Source: CAZTHM01 sp041946825
Lineage (GTDB): Bacteria; Acidobacteriota; Terriglobia; UBA7540
NCBI GenBank assembly: GCA_041946825.1
Contig: JBHGBD010000013.1
Location: forward strand, 62,001 to 126,000
Direction: 5' to 3'
Length of the DNA stretch: 64,000 nt
Positions 51,694-60,745 of this stretch are shown one piece after another. The stretch's first letter is position 1, and each line of letters begins with the position of its first letter. The position numbers and the translations under genes were made by a program. The notes under the pieces were generated by a model that was given only the letters and a program-made list of their open reading frames with translations, had not been told where the DNA came from and made no database searches.

Positions 51694-52491
51694 GTGACAG
51701 GGTCTCTTCCGGATCGAAACACCGTGATCGAGTTTCGCGGCGCAGGCTTCTCTTTGAATGGCGGTCCGCCGTTGGTCGCGGATCTGAATCTCGAGATTGA
51801 TTGCGGTGAGACACTGGTCTTGCTGGGACGAAGCGGTTCGGGCAAGACCACCACGCTGAAGCTCATCAACCGGATGCTGGAACCCACCCTGGGAGAGGTC
51901 CTCGTCGAGGGGAAGCCCACGACCGCCTGGGACCCGATCCGTCTTCGGCGCGGCATCGGTTACGTGATTCAGGAGGTGGGCTTGTTCCCGCACCTGTCGG
52001 TGGAGGCGAATGTCGGGTTGGTGCCGGCTCTGGAAGGCTGGGAGCCGGGGCGAATTCACCGCCGCGTTGAGGAACTCCTGCGGCTGGTCGGCCTCGAGCC
52101 GGAACGGTTCGCGTCACGTCGCCCGCATGAGCTTTCCGGGGGACAACGCCAGCGAGTGGGTGTGGCACGAGCGCTGGCCGCCGATCCTCCGATCCTGCTT
52201 ATGGACGAACCCTTCGGCGCGCTTGACCCGATCACGCGGATTGAAATGCAGCGCGAATTCTATACTCTGAAAGAACAACTGAGAAAGACCATCGTGTTTG
52301 TTACGCACGACCTGCAAGAGGCGTTGCGGCTTGGTACTCGAATCGCCCTGATGGCGGAGGGCCGGCTGGTGGCAGTACACCCCGCTCAGGAATTTCTCGG
52401 GGCGCCCGAACCCGAGGTGAAAGCCCTGGTTGGGACGCTGAACAGTTGGGAAGAGGGCGAAGCGCGGGGGATTCAACGACCAAGTCAGTGA
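51694..52491 (+). CDS. Glycine-betaine/choline-type ABC transporter ATPase (OpuCA/OpuBA-like)
   Basis: The GTG at 51694 follows GAGGGGGGC; the frame extends back to TTG 51673. The 265-residue ATPase has Walker A GRSGSGKTTTLKL, Q-loop YVIQEVGLFPH, signature ELSGGQRQRVGVARALA, Walker B ILLMDEPFGALDP and H-loop VTHDLQEA. The C-terminus lacks the CBS domains of many OpuA/OpuC proteins. It is the first of three overlapping or closely spaced genes and should energise a quaternary-amine importer. Confidence 0.93.
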   Translation: MTGSLPDRNTVIEFRGAGFSLNGGPPLVADLNLEIDCGETLVLLGRSGSGKTTTLKLINRMLEPTLGEVLVEGKPTTAWDPIRLRRGIGYVIQEVGLFPHLSVEANVGLVPALEGWEPGRIHRRVEELLRLVGLEPERFASRRPHELSGGQRQRVGVARALAADPPILLMDEPFGALDPITRIEMQREFYTLKEQLRKTIVFVTHDLQEALRLGTRIALMAEGRLVAVHPAQEFLGAPEPEVKALVGTLNSWEEGEARGIQRPSQ

Positions 52492-52501
52492 GAGGTGATA
52501 T

Positions 52502-53134
52502 GTGGGTGTCCTGAGTTTCATATTCAGCCATCGAGGCGAAGTCCTTGAGCTCACCGGCCAGCACATCGCGTTGGTGGGTATTTCGATGCTGGTGGCAACG
52601 GCCATGGGGATTCCTCTTGGCATCCTGCTCACGCGGCGAAAATCGCTGAGGCGTTGGGTGCTGGGCGGGGCGAACATCACGCAGACAATTCCCAGTCTGG
52701 CGCTGTTCGGTTTCCTCATTCCCGTACCGATAATAGGAGGAATCGGGAGCCGGACTGCGATTGTGGCTTTAGCTCTCTACGCCCTGCTTCCGATTATTCG
52801 CAACACCTACGTCGGCATCCAGGGAGTGGATCGCGCGGTCATTGAAGCGGGGCGCGGGATGGGGATGACGGACCGCCAACTGCTTTGGCGCGTGGAGCTT
52901 CCTCTCGCCATGGGCGTAATCCTGGCGGGTGTCCGCGTCGCCACAGTCATCTCGGTGGGAATCGCGACGATCGCGGCCGCCGTCGGTGCTGGCGGGTTGG
53001 GGATGTACATCTTCCGCGGGGTAGGGATGGTGAACAACCAAGTCATCCTGGCGGGGGCGATTCCCGCTGCCTGCCTGGCCGTGCTTGCCGATTTCAGTCT
53101 GGGTTGGGCCGAGCATCGGCTGGCGGTAAAGTAA
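52502..53134 (+). CDS. Glycine-betaine/choline-type ABC transporter permease
   Basis: This 210-residue permease begins at GTG 52502, behind AGAGGTGATA. It has five or so hydrophobic segments and the EAA-like loop IEAGRGMGMTDRQLLWRVELPLAMGVILAGVR. Its size and order (ATPase, permease, binding protein) match OpuB/OpuC systems. Overlaps or spacing of 1-10 bp between the three genes show one operon. Confidence 0.92.
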   Translation: MGVLSFIFSHRGEVLELTGQHIALVGISMLVATAMGIPLGILLTRRKSLRRWVLGGANITQTIPSLALFGFLIPVPIIGGIGSRTAIVALALYALLPIIRNTYVGIQGVDRAVIEAGRGMGMTDRQLLWRVELPLAMGVILAGVRVATVISVGIATIAAAVGAGGLGMYIFRGVGMVNNQVILAGAIPAACLAVLADFSLGWAEHRLAVK

Positions 53135-53135
53135 G

Positions 53136-54020
53136 ATGCGCCGCACGGTTGCGACCCTCTGCTTCGCTGCATCTTTCTTCTCTCTGGCCTGCCAGGAGAA
53201 TCCGGGGAACCGGATCCGCGTCGGATCGAAGAACTTCACCGAGCAAATCATCCTGGCGGAACTGCTCAAGCAGTATCTCGAGCGCCGCACCAATCTTCAG
53301 GTGGAGACTCGGACGAACCTGGGCGGGACGTTAGTGTGTCACGAGGCAGCTCGCTCGGGTGAGATTGACCTTTACGTCGAGTACGCCGGGACCGCCCTGA
53401 CGGCGGTTCTGGGTGAGCCGCCGGGCGGCAATCCGGAGGAAGTTTTTCGGCGGGTCAAGTCGGGCTACGCCGAGCGGTTCGGACTGGAGGTTCTTGATCC
53501 GCTGGGATTCAGCAATACCTTCGCGATTGTCGTGCGTGGCGAGGACGCGCGGCGACTGAGGCTCAAGACCATCTCCGATGCTGCGCAGAAAGTTCCGGCG
53601 TGGCGCGCCGGATTTGGATACGAATTCATGGAACGGCAGGACGGTTTTCCGGGCCTGGAGAAGACATATAACCTGCATCTCAAGGGATCGCCGCGCACGA
53701 TGGAACTCGGCCTCCTCTACCGCGCGTTGATGGAAACGCAGGTTGACCTGGTTGCGGGCAACGCCACGGACGGAATCATTTCGGCGTCTGACCTGGTCAT
53801 CCTCGAAGATGACCGGCATTACTTTCCACCTTATGACGCCCTGCCGATTGTGGGACGGAAAGTGCTTGAACAACATCCCGAGTTGGGTGTCGCGCTGAGG
53901 GGGCTGGCGGGAAAGATTTCCGAGGAGGAAATGCGGAGGATGAATTATGCCGTCGACGGATTGCACCGCGAGGTCCGGCAGGTTGCAGCCGAATTCCTGC
54001 GGGCCAAACGCCTGGAGTAA
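53136..54020 (+). CDS. Glycine-betaine/choline-type substrate-binding lipoprotein
   Basis: This 294-residue protein starts one base after the permease stop and has a lipoprotein signal with lipobox SLAC (FAASFFSLACQENPG). The OpuAC-like fold shows IRVGSKNFTEQIILAELLKQYLE, GEIDLYVEYAGTALTAVL, YGAPE-like loops replaced by GFSNTFAIVVRGEDA, and NATDGIISASDLVILEDD. It should bind a quaternary amine, but the aromatic cage residues cannot be assigned with confidence. Confidence 0.9.
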   Translation: MRRTVATLCFAASFFSLACQENPGNRIRVGSKNFTEQIILAELLKQYLERRTNLQVETRTNLGGTLVCHEAARSGEIDLYVEYAGTALTAVLGEPPGGNPEEVFRRVKSGYAERFGLEVLDPLGFSNTFAIVVRGEDARRLRLKTISDAAQKVPAWRAGFGYEFMERQDGFPGLEKTYNLHLKGSPRTMELGLLYRALMETQVDLVAGNATDGIISASDLVILEDDRHYFPPYDALPIVGRKVLEQHPELGVALRGLAGKISEEEMRRMNYAVDGLHREVRQVAAEFLRAKRLE

Positions 54021-54060
54021 GGGTGTTCAGGGCGATCAACAGCGGTGCGATTCTGCCCTC

Positions 54061-55221
54061 TTACTTCCGCACCGAGAAGCGATAGATCGTGCGCGACTCG
54101 TAAGCTTTCCCCGGTCTCACGATGGTTGACGGGAACTCGGGCTTGTTGGGAGAGTCCGGGAAGTGCTGGGTCTCCAGGCAGAAACCATAGCGTTGCTTGT
54201 AGACGTGCCCGCCCTTTCCGGTAATGCTCCCGTCAAGAAAGTTCCCCGTGTAGAACTGAACTCCCGGCTCGGTGGTTTCAACTTCCAGCACCCGCCCGGT
54301 CGTTGGCTCGTAAACGCGGGCCGCCAGCGCCAGCCCCGGCCCCTGGCGATTGATGACAAAATTGTGGTCGTATCCCTTTCCAAAAACCATCTGCTGGTCG
54401 TTCGATTCGATTCGGGCGCCGATGGCGGTGGGTTTCGTGAAATCCAGCGGCGTCCCCGAAACGCCGGCGATTTTGCCGGTGGGGATGAGCGTCTCATCGA
54501 CAGGCGTGAAGTGGTCCGCGTTCAGCATGACCTCATGGCCGAGGACGTCGCGCTTTCCGGCCCCGCTCAAGTTGAAATACGAGTGATTCGTCAGGTTAAC
54601 CGGAGTCGCTTTGTCGGTGGTGGCGTGATAAGCGATGATGAGTTCGTCTTTGTCGGTCAGTGTGTAGGTGACCTTCACCGCGAGATTGCCGGGATAGCCC
54701 TCCTCGCCGTCGCGGCTCGTGTACGTGAACGCGACGCCGACTTCGCCCTGGCGCTCGAACGGCTCCGCTTTCCAGACGACTTTGTCGAACCCCTTCAGCC
54801 CGCCATGCAAGGCATTGGGGCCATTGTTTGCGGCGAGTTGGTATTCCTTCCCATCCAGAGTGAATTTCGCCTTGCCAATGCGATTGCCGTAGCGCCCAAT
54901 AATCGCCCCGAAATAAGGACTCTTGGCAAGATAGCCGCCGAGCGAGTCGTACCCCAGCACCACGTCATCGAAATTCCCGTGCTTGTCTGGGACCCGCAGG
55001 CTCACAATGATTCCACCGTAAGTAATCGCCCGAACCTCGATCCCGTTCTTGTTGGTCAGGGTGTACAAATCAACTGAAGTGCCATCTCCTGTCCTTCCGA
55101 ATGCGTCCTTCTTCATCATATGAGTCCCTTTGGGAGAGGATTTGAAGCCGGCGGCGAGCACCGTCAGGATGCACATCAAGCTGACCGTTAGCGTCGCGAT
55201 CCTGGTTGTCATCATTCTCAT
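54061..55221 (-). CDS. galM: Secreted aldose 1-epimerase (galactose mutarotase)
   Basis: This 386-residue mutarotase starts near ATG 55221 (two more ATGs follow within nine bases) and has a signal peptide (RIATLTVSLMCILTVLAAGF). It shows the GalM fold: ITYGGIIVSLRVPDKHGNFDDVVLGYD, GRYGNRIGKAKFTLDGKEYQL, NNGPNALHGGLKGFDK, TNHSYFNLSG and the His/Glu region VQFYTGNFLDG. It interconverts alpha and beta sugars, here likely outside the cytoplasm. Confidence 0.92.
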   Translation of the reverse strand: MRMMTTRIATLTVSLMCILTVLAAGFKSSPKGTHMMKKDAFGRTGDGTSVDLYTLTNKNGIEVRAITYGGIIVSLRVPDKHGNFDDVVLGYDSLGGYLAKSPYFGAIIGRYGNRIGKAKFTLDGKEYQLAANNGPNALHGGLKGFDKVVWKAEPFERQGEVGVAFTYTSRDGEEGYPGNLAVKVTYTLTDKDELIIAYHATTDKATPVNLTNHSYFNLSGAGKRDVLGHEVMLNADHFTPVDETLIPTGKIAGVSGTPLDFTKPTAIGARIESNDQQMVFGKGYDHNFVINRQGPGLALAARVYEPTTGRVLEVETTEPGVQFYTGNFLDGSITGKGGHVYKQRYGFCLETQHFPDSPNKPEFPSTIVRPGKAYESRTIYRFSVRK

Positions 55222-55388
55222 CCCGCTTTCGCCTTCAGCAACCCGGGTTTCTTCCACCCGGCCAATCCGTGTCAGCTTGTTTGCCGCAAGCCGCTCATCG
55301 AGCGGACTGCATTGTTACAAGGCTCTGGGCTGCCGTCAAGGGCCGGCGGTCGGTTCTCGATTCAAGGCCAAAGGCCGTGGGAAAACGG

Positions 55389-56387
55389 TTAGGACCAGTC
55401 GATCACGGCTTTGACCACGCCTGCTTCGCGGCGGAGCCACGCTGGAAATCGTTGGGCCATCATGGCTCGGCGGGTATGCTCAGTCGGCCACGCCGCGATA
55501 TCGATCTGCCCGCTTTCCATCAACTCGAGCACCCGGCGCTGCTCGGCAGCCGTGCTGTTGCGGCTTCCGAGGATGGTAGCTTCCCGCCGGTGAATATCCG
55601 GATCGAACAACGCGACGTGGTCGTTGATGAGCCCAACAAAGATGAGCTTGCCGCCCTGCTGCAGCAGGTGAATGGATCGCTCCATGGAATCCCGATCGCC
55701 GGTGCAGTCGAAGACCAGCATGGAAGGCTCTTCCTGGCGCGCTTCGTCGTGAGATGGATAGTAGCGTTGCAGGCCGTTGTGCGTAGCCGCGAATGAGAGC
55801 CGTTCCGGCATCTTTTCCACGACGCCGATGTCGGCGCCGGCCAGGCGCAAGAACTCCATCACCGAGAGTCCGATGGGGCCCGCGCCCACGACCATCGCTC
55901 GCTCACCCCGCTGGGCCGCCGCGCGCCCCACGGCATGGGCCCCGACAGCCAGCGTCTCCACCAGCGGAACCAGTTCCACCGGTAACTTTGCGCATGCGTA
56001 CATTTGCTTTGCCGGAAGAAGCACCAGGTCACGCATGCCCCCGTCGGTGTGAACGCCGATGACGCACATCTTCGCGCAGCAGTTCGTCCGTCCGCTCAGG
56101 CAAGCCGCGCATTCCCCGCAGGTCATGTAGGGGTTGACCGCGCAGCGGTCGCCTGGTTTGAAGCCCGTCACGGCTTCGCCGGTTTTGATGACCTCCACGG
56201 CCAACTCATGCCCGAGAATGCGCGGGTAAGTGAAGAAAGGCTGAGTCCCTTCGAAGGCGTGGAGGTCCGTGCCGCAGATGCCGACCGTCAAGACCCTGAC
56301 CAGCACTTCATCCGGCTTTGGCGAGCTTGGCGGCGAGGTGTCGGACAGCGCGAATTGGCCTGGCTGTTGCAGGATGATGGTCTTCAT
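55389..56387 (-). CDS. Zinc-dependent alcohol dehydrogenase (L-galactonate/L-gulonate-dehydrogenase-like)
   Basis: This 332-residue MDR-family enzyme has the catalytic zinc site (GICGTD, PRILGHE), the structural four-cysteine zinc loop (CGECAACLSGRTNCC) and the NAD motif VVGAGPIGLSVMEF. Its short substrate loop and context beside galM suggest sugar-acid or polyol oxidation. The exact substrate is not identifiable. Confidence 0.88.
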   Translation of the reverse strand: MKTIILQQPGQFALSDTSPPSSPKPDEVLVRVLTVGICGTDLHAFEGTQPFFTYPRILGHELAVEVIKTGEAVTGFKPGDRCAVNPYMTCGECAACLSGRTNCCAKMCVIGVHTDGGMRDLVLLPAKQMYACAKLPVELVPLVETLAVGAHAVGRAAAQRGERAMVVGAGPIGLSVMEFLRLAGADIGVVEKMPERLSFAATHNGLQRYYPSHDEARQEEPSMLVFDCTGDRDSMERSIHLLQQGGKLIFVGLINDHVALFDPDIHRREATILGSRNSTAAEQRRVLELMESGQIDIAAWPTEHTRRAMMAQRFPAWLRREAGVVKAVIDWS

Positions 56388-56706
56388 CGTATCGGCGCCT
56401 CGACTCTACCAGCCCGGATTCCCTTTTCTTAAGGCTGAGCGGACGGGAGCATACTGCCTGACGCCTTCGAGTGCAACGGCCGAAACCGTCCGGCGGCCCG
56501 TCTCCCTCACTGGCTCAGCCTGATGGAGAGGAATTTGGCAGTCAGGGACTTGCGCACTTCAATCCCTGCCGGTGAAGCGAGGGACTACGCTGGAATCCGG
56601 CGTCGTTGGGATTGGTCGGAGTGAAAACTCGGGTTGTCGCGGGAGAGGGATGAGGGCCCGGGCACGAAGGGCGCGGGTTGGCAGGCCGAGAGTTCGGCTT
56701 AACTGG

Positions 56707-58725
56707 CTAGTGAGTGCTCCAGTAGCTTTGCCACTGGGTGAGGGTCCACTGTTGGCCCAACCAGCAGAAGTACTTCCCAGTGGCGTCCGAAAGGACGAAC
56801 GTGTTGTTCCGGAAAGAATTTCCCCAGCTCGTGAAGACGGAGTCGTCGTACGCGGACGACTTGACAATCCCCGCCGCGCAACTGGTCTGTTGCGTGACGG
56901 TATTGTCGTGAACATTCAAATTCTTCAGAGTGTAAGGAGTCCCACTGGGCGCGAGGCCGCGGTCGGTCTGGATTCCGCCGATCCCGGTCATGGAGTTCGT
57001 TACCGTATTTCCGTACACCTCAACGTCCGACGAATTCGAAATGCTGATGCCGCTGCCATACCAGATGCTGGGTCCGCCGGATGCGAACCCATCGTTTTCA
57101 ATCTGGTTGTTCCGGATGGTGGCGTGGAAACTGATCTCATGGATGATGCCTGCCATCACATTCCGGGTCGTCCGATTATTTTCGTACAGCACGTAGTCGT
57201 TGTTGATGTCGGTCCACAGGCCGGGGCCGTTGTTGTCATGCGAGTAGTTGCCGCGTATCGTCAGGTTCGTTGAGAAGGTGAACTTGGTTCCGCCGGCTTC
57301 CCATCCGTATTTGTAGCCGGCCGTGTTGTTCGTATAGATTTCATTGTTTTCGATCAGTGTTCCGCTCCCGGATCCTCCCAGCCCCATCTGCCCATTGTGG
57401 TGGAAGATATTGTTGGTGACCTTCATGGCATTGCTGATCCGCAGGCCCATGCCGTGGTTGAAGCGGATTTCGTTTCCATCCACAATCCAGCCGCTCGATG
57501 GGCCCCCCGCGTCGGAAATGGCGTTGATCGCGCCGTAGCCGGCGATGGAAGCGTATTTCTCGATAATCAGATTGCGGATTGTCACACCGCCTGCCGCGCC
57601 TCTGAAGGCCGAGCGCAGCGCGCTCATCTCCGTCACGTGCCCGCTCGGATTGGTTCCGACGTAGACCCTGCTCGTGCCATAGTCCAGGTACCACGTGCCG
57701 GTGGCGACCTGAGACAGACCGGCGACACGAGTTAGAGGCTGTGCGTCAAAGAACAGGTCTTCGGGGTACATGCAAACGGGATGCGTGGAATCGCAGACTC
57801 CACGATACGAGGTCTCCTGGGTTATTCCCGAAACCTGCGCCACCCAGTTGTTGGTGCCTTGCTGCCAATTGGTGATGAGAACTGCTCCGTCCAGGATCGC
57901 GCCAGCCTGACCGGAAAAAACATTCCCGCTCTTGGGCACAACGCTCTGCAGCCGGTAGACGCCGGGAGCCAGAACGAAAGCTGTGCCGGTGGGATTGGCG
58001 TTGACGGCCGCTTGGATGTCCGCGCCAGGACTCAGCTGGATCCCCGACGGCGTGGTGGTCGTGCTGCTCGAGATGCTCATCGAGAAGGCCTTCTGGCTGA
58101 CCTGCGATCCGGCATCGTTCACCTGAACGGTAAAGGAGAATGTTCCGGCCTGGCTGGGAGTCCCCGCGAGGGTGCCGCTGGCCTGCAACGTCAGCCCTGC
58201 AGGCAGCGCTCCGCCGCCACTGACGATGCTCCACGTGTACGGTGTCGTGCCGCCGCCGGCCGTCAGTGAGTACGAGTAGGCGGTGCCAACCGTCCCGGAT
58301 GGAATCGACGTGGTGGTTATCGTCAGCGTGCCGCCCGAGGTGGGCGGAGGGGGTGGTGTCGTCGTGACCGGGGCGTTGATGGTGAACGTCAGGCTGTTGG
58401 ACGTTCCACCCCATCGTCCAGAGGTGAAGGCGGTAATCTGGGCGGTTCCGGCATTGAGGACCAGGCTGTTTCCGACGGCGGCCGTCAACTGCGTGCTGCT
58501 GATCATGGTCGTGGAGAGATTCGATCCATTCCACTGGACGGTGGTGCCGGAAGTGAAGTTCGAGCCTGTCACCGTCAGGATGAAGCCCGCGCCGCCTGCC
58601 GTGACGCTGGTTGGCGATAGGGCGTTGATGACCGGCACCATGTTCTTCGTGCGCTTCTGAGCCAAGGCTGCGGATGGAATAACGAGCAGGCACGACAGAA
58701 CGATCGCCGCAGCGAATTTTGACAT
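56707..58725 (-). CDS. Secreted Ig-plus-parallel-beta-helix protein
   Basis: ATG 58725 sits behind GAGAGGTG; the longer frame to 59193 reads through leader sequence. The 672-residue product has a signal peptide (MSKFAAAIVLSCLLVIPSAALA), an IPT-like Ig domain (INALSPTSVTAGGAGFILTV), a He_PIG-type domain (GTVGTAYSYSLTAGGG ... GTPSQAGTFSFTVQVND), and a C-terminal right-handed beta-helix of NosD type (about 245-672; IENNEIYTNNTAG, YENNRTTRNVMAG, VYGNTVTNSM). It probably binds or cleaves polysaccharide at the surface. Its own promoter lies about 300 bp upstream. Confidence 0.85.
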   Translation of the reverse strand: MSKFAAAIVLSCLLVIPSAALAQKRTKNMVPVINALSPTSVTAGGAGFILTVTGSNFTSGTTVQWNGSNLSTTMISSTQLTAAVGNSLVLNAGTAQITAFTSGRWGGTSNSLTFTINAPVTTTPPPPPTSGGTLTITTTSIPSGTVGTAYSYSLTAGGGTTPYTWSIVSGGGALPAGLTLQASGTLAGTPSQAGTFSFTVQVNDAGSQVSQKAFSMSISSSTTTTPSGIQLSPGADIQAAVNANPTGTAFVLAPGVYRLQSVVPKSGNVFSGQAGAILDGAVLITNWQQGTNNWVAQVSGITQETSYRGVCDSTHPVCMYPEDLFFDAQPLTRVAGLSQVATGTWYLDYGTSRVYVGTNPSGHVTEMSALRSAFRGAAGGVTIRNLIIEKYASIAGYGAINAISDAGGPSSGWIVDGNEIRFNHGMGLRISNAMKVTNNIFHHNGQMGLGGSGSGTLIENNEIYTNNTAGYKYGWEAGGTKFTFSTNLTIRGNYSHDNNGPGLWTDINNDYVLYENNRTTRNVMAGIIHEISFHATIRNNQIENDGFASGGPSIWYGSGISISNSSDVEVYGNTVTNSMTGIGGIQTDRGLAPSGTPYTLKNLNVHDNTVTQQTSCAAGIVKSSAYDDSVFTSWGNSFRNNTFVLSDATGKYFCWLGQQWTLTQWQSYWSTH

Positions 58726-59189
58726 GACGACACCTCTCCCCCAGCCGCCGACGCGGTGATTCGGCGAGCCCCGAGCCTCGGCAACCGCTGACGCGGGTTT
58801 CAGCTCAGCCTTCGAATCCCAGTTACTGATCGGCAGACACCGCACCAGCCGGCTTCCTGCACGTTCCCTCGCCGACTGGTGGTACGACCTTTCTGCGGAC
58901 GGCTTTGAGCTCGGCAGCGGGGAGAATGAGAAGGGGGGAATGCGACGTGGAAGATCCCGAGCCTCTAACGCGCTATGCCTGACTTTTCTTCGAAACCAAG
59001 CGACGGTCCCAGCACTCGACGAGGGTTTATATTTCGTGGCCCATGGCTTGTCAAGAAAAATCCTGTCGCGGTGTGAGGCATTGCGGGCTGAGGAGTCGAA
59101 CGGTGGCGAGATCAGGCGGGGCTCAGGCCGGCCCGATCCCGCCGGCGATAATGGGGTGAGGCCGAGGCGTCGATCAAGCGAGGTCGGCA
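58726..59189. other. Leader and promoter region of the beta-helix gene
   Basis: No gene is supported. On the minus strand a promoter (59026-59054) is followed by a predicted leader of roughly 290 nt to the ATG at 58725. The leader contains a 9-bp stem (CCAGCCGGC at 58845-58853 with GCCGACTGG at 58871-58879, one G-U) and GC-rich strings near the gene. It may hold a regulatory RNA; no known riboswitch is recognised. Confidence 0.5.
59026..59054 (-). promoter_or_regulatory. Sigma-70-type promoter for the beta-helix gene
   Basis: On the minus strand TTGACA (59049-59054) and TATAAA (59026-59031) are 17 bp apart, a near-consensus promoter. Transcription would begin near 59019 and run about 294 nt before the start codon, giving an unusually long leader. 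Confidence 0.7.
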
Positions 59190-60488
59190 TCATTCATTCC
59201 GATCCACCAACTGCATTGGCGCGCAAGCGTAGATCATGACTTTCAACCGTTTCCGGCCGTCATGTTCTTTGTGGACCGAATCCATGATCTCCGGCCACGA
59301 AGTGCTGACGCGCGCTCCGTTGGTCGCCGCGGTGGGCAGTCGGGGTCCGCTCGCCGTGAGATACAGCCACAAGGGATTCTGCCCCTCGACCTCTGGCGAG
59401 GGGGAATTCCGGGACAGCGCGCGAGAGACCAGGGCCCTGGCGGCGCCCCGAGGCCCTTTGCTGGCGAGCTTCCAGATCGATGTCCGGACGCGATGAGGGA
59501 TGGAACGATCGCCGACGGGGTAGAGGCGGTGCAAACCCAGTCCCTCGCTGCAGGCGCCAATGGCGATCCGCGACGCGGAAGGCGGGCAGTTGCGCACCGG
59601 ATGGAAGCCCTTCTTCCGGGCGAAGGTGAGGGAGAGGTCGGCGGGATAGGTATTGGCAATCACGACGTCGGCATCACCCGGGCCGCGGCAGCCGAACGCG
59701 CGCTTCACAAACGCCGCTTCCTCCGCGTAGTATGCCCGCGGGTCTCCGCACGCAATTCGAATGGGCTGGCGCGCCGCGTCGCAATGCACCGTGACGACGG
59801 TCGTGAGGCCGATCATGCGGGCGATCTCGTCGACTTCCTCGCGAAAGGGGTTGCGGGCCGGCGAGCGACCCCAGCCGACGGGCCGATGGCCGAAATGCAG
59901 GCCGGCGATGCTTCGCATCCCCAGCACCCCGATGGCGAGCTTGGTGCCTCCGCCCAGACCGGCCATGTGATTGGGAAAAAGTCCGCCGACGCCGATGATC
60001 ACGTCACTGGCTGGCACTTCGCGATTGACGAACACCGGAGTGCCGCGCGAAGTGCGCCCCATCTTCGCCAGGTTGCGCTCAGGGTCGTGCAAGAGCACGC
60101 GGTAGAAGGCCGCGATGATCGGGCCGACCTTGGCGCGGACTGACGGTGGTGACGGCGCTCCGTGCGACCCGCTCGCCAGAAGGATTCTCACCCTCCCGGG
60201 CTCAATTCCCGCCTGGTGGAGCCGGACCAGAAGAGAAGGCAGGACGCGCGCCACCGGCGTCGCTCGATTCACATCGTCAACGATGATGAGCGGACGACGC
60301 TTGCCCCGGCACAAGTCGGTGAAGGTAGGGCGCCCAACGGGATGGTCGAGCGCCTCGTCGATCTGACGGTCGGTGAGCGGCGCGGGAGTTCGCGGCCGCT
60401 GGACGTCTACTTCCCACTCGTCAGGCAAGCGCAAACTGATCTCGCGCTCGCTTGTCCACACCCCGGTGCGTAACTGAACCTCGGGCAT
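59190..60488 (-). CDS. LarA-like (DUF2088) nickel-dependent racemase family protein
   Basis: This 432-residue protein has the LarA N-terminal fold: DDVNRATP, ASGSHGAPS (His109), FPNHMAGLGGGTKLAIGVLG (His174, Lys183) and GLHFGH (His198). These positions match His108, His174, Lys184 and His200 of Lactobacillus LarA, which hold the nickel-pincer cofactor. No larB, larC or larE is in this window, so the cofactor must come from elsewhere if used. The substrate could be lactate or another 2-hydroxy acid. Confidence 0.82.
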   Translation of the reverse strand: MPEVQLRTGVWTSEREISLRLPDEWEVDVQRPRTPAPLTDRQIDEALDHPVGRPTFTDLCRGKRRPLIIVDDVNRATPVARVLPSLLVRLHQAGIEPGRVRILLASGSHGAPSPPSVRAKVGPIIAAFYRVLLHDPERNLAKMGRTSRGTPVFVNREVPASDVIIGVGGLFPNHMAGLGGGTKLAIGVLGMRSIAGLHFGHRPVGWGRSPARNPFREEVDEIARMIGLTTVVTVHCDAARQPIRIACGDPRAYYAEEAAFVKRAFGCRGPGDADVVIANTYPADLSLTFARKKGFHPVRNCPPSASRIAIGACSEGLGLHRLYPVGDRSIPHRVRTSIWKLASKGPRGAARALVSRALSRNSPSPEVEGQNPLWLYLTASGPRLPTAATNGARVSTSWPEIMDSVHKEHDGRKRLKVMIYACAPMQLVDRNE

Positions 60489-60745
60489 GATCCCGTATCA
60501 GCGGACGATTGTAGCCTCGAATTTCGAATGGTTGTGCTGCCGGTCGCAGGCCAGCTCAAGGCTGGGTCGAAAAGGGAATTGGAAGCGGCTCAGGCATCTC
60601 CCGCCGGTTGGCGCCGGCGTACTCGCAGTTGACCACATCTGCCTGCCAGGGACACCCGGCGGCAAAGCTCTCTTGCGGCGGAGCGAAATCAGCCTCCGCT
60701 CAGGCGTGGCGCCATCCCACAAGTTGGAACATTTCGGCACAAAGG

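Noticed and set aside
58726..58900. Riboswitch in the beta-helix leader (GGTTGCCGAGG near 58785)
   Set aside because: Only an isolated GGTTGCC and one stem are visible; no complete match to a known riboswitch core could be traced.
39662..59200. Integrative mobile element
   Set aside because: The inverted copies bound the region, but no integrase, relaxase, phage or plasmid gene occurs between them.
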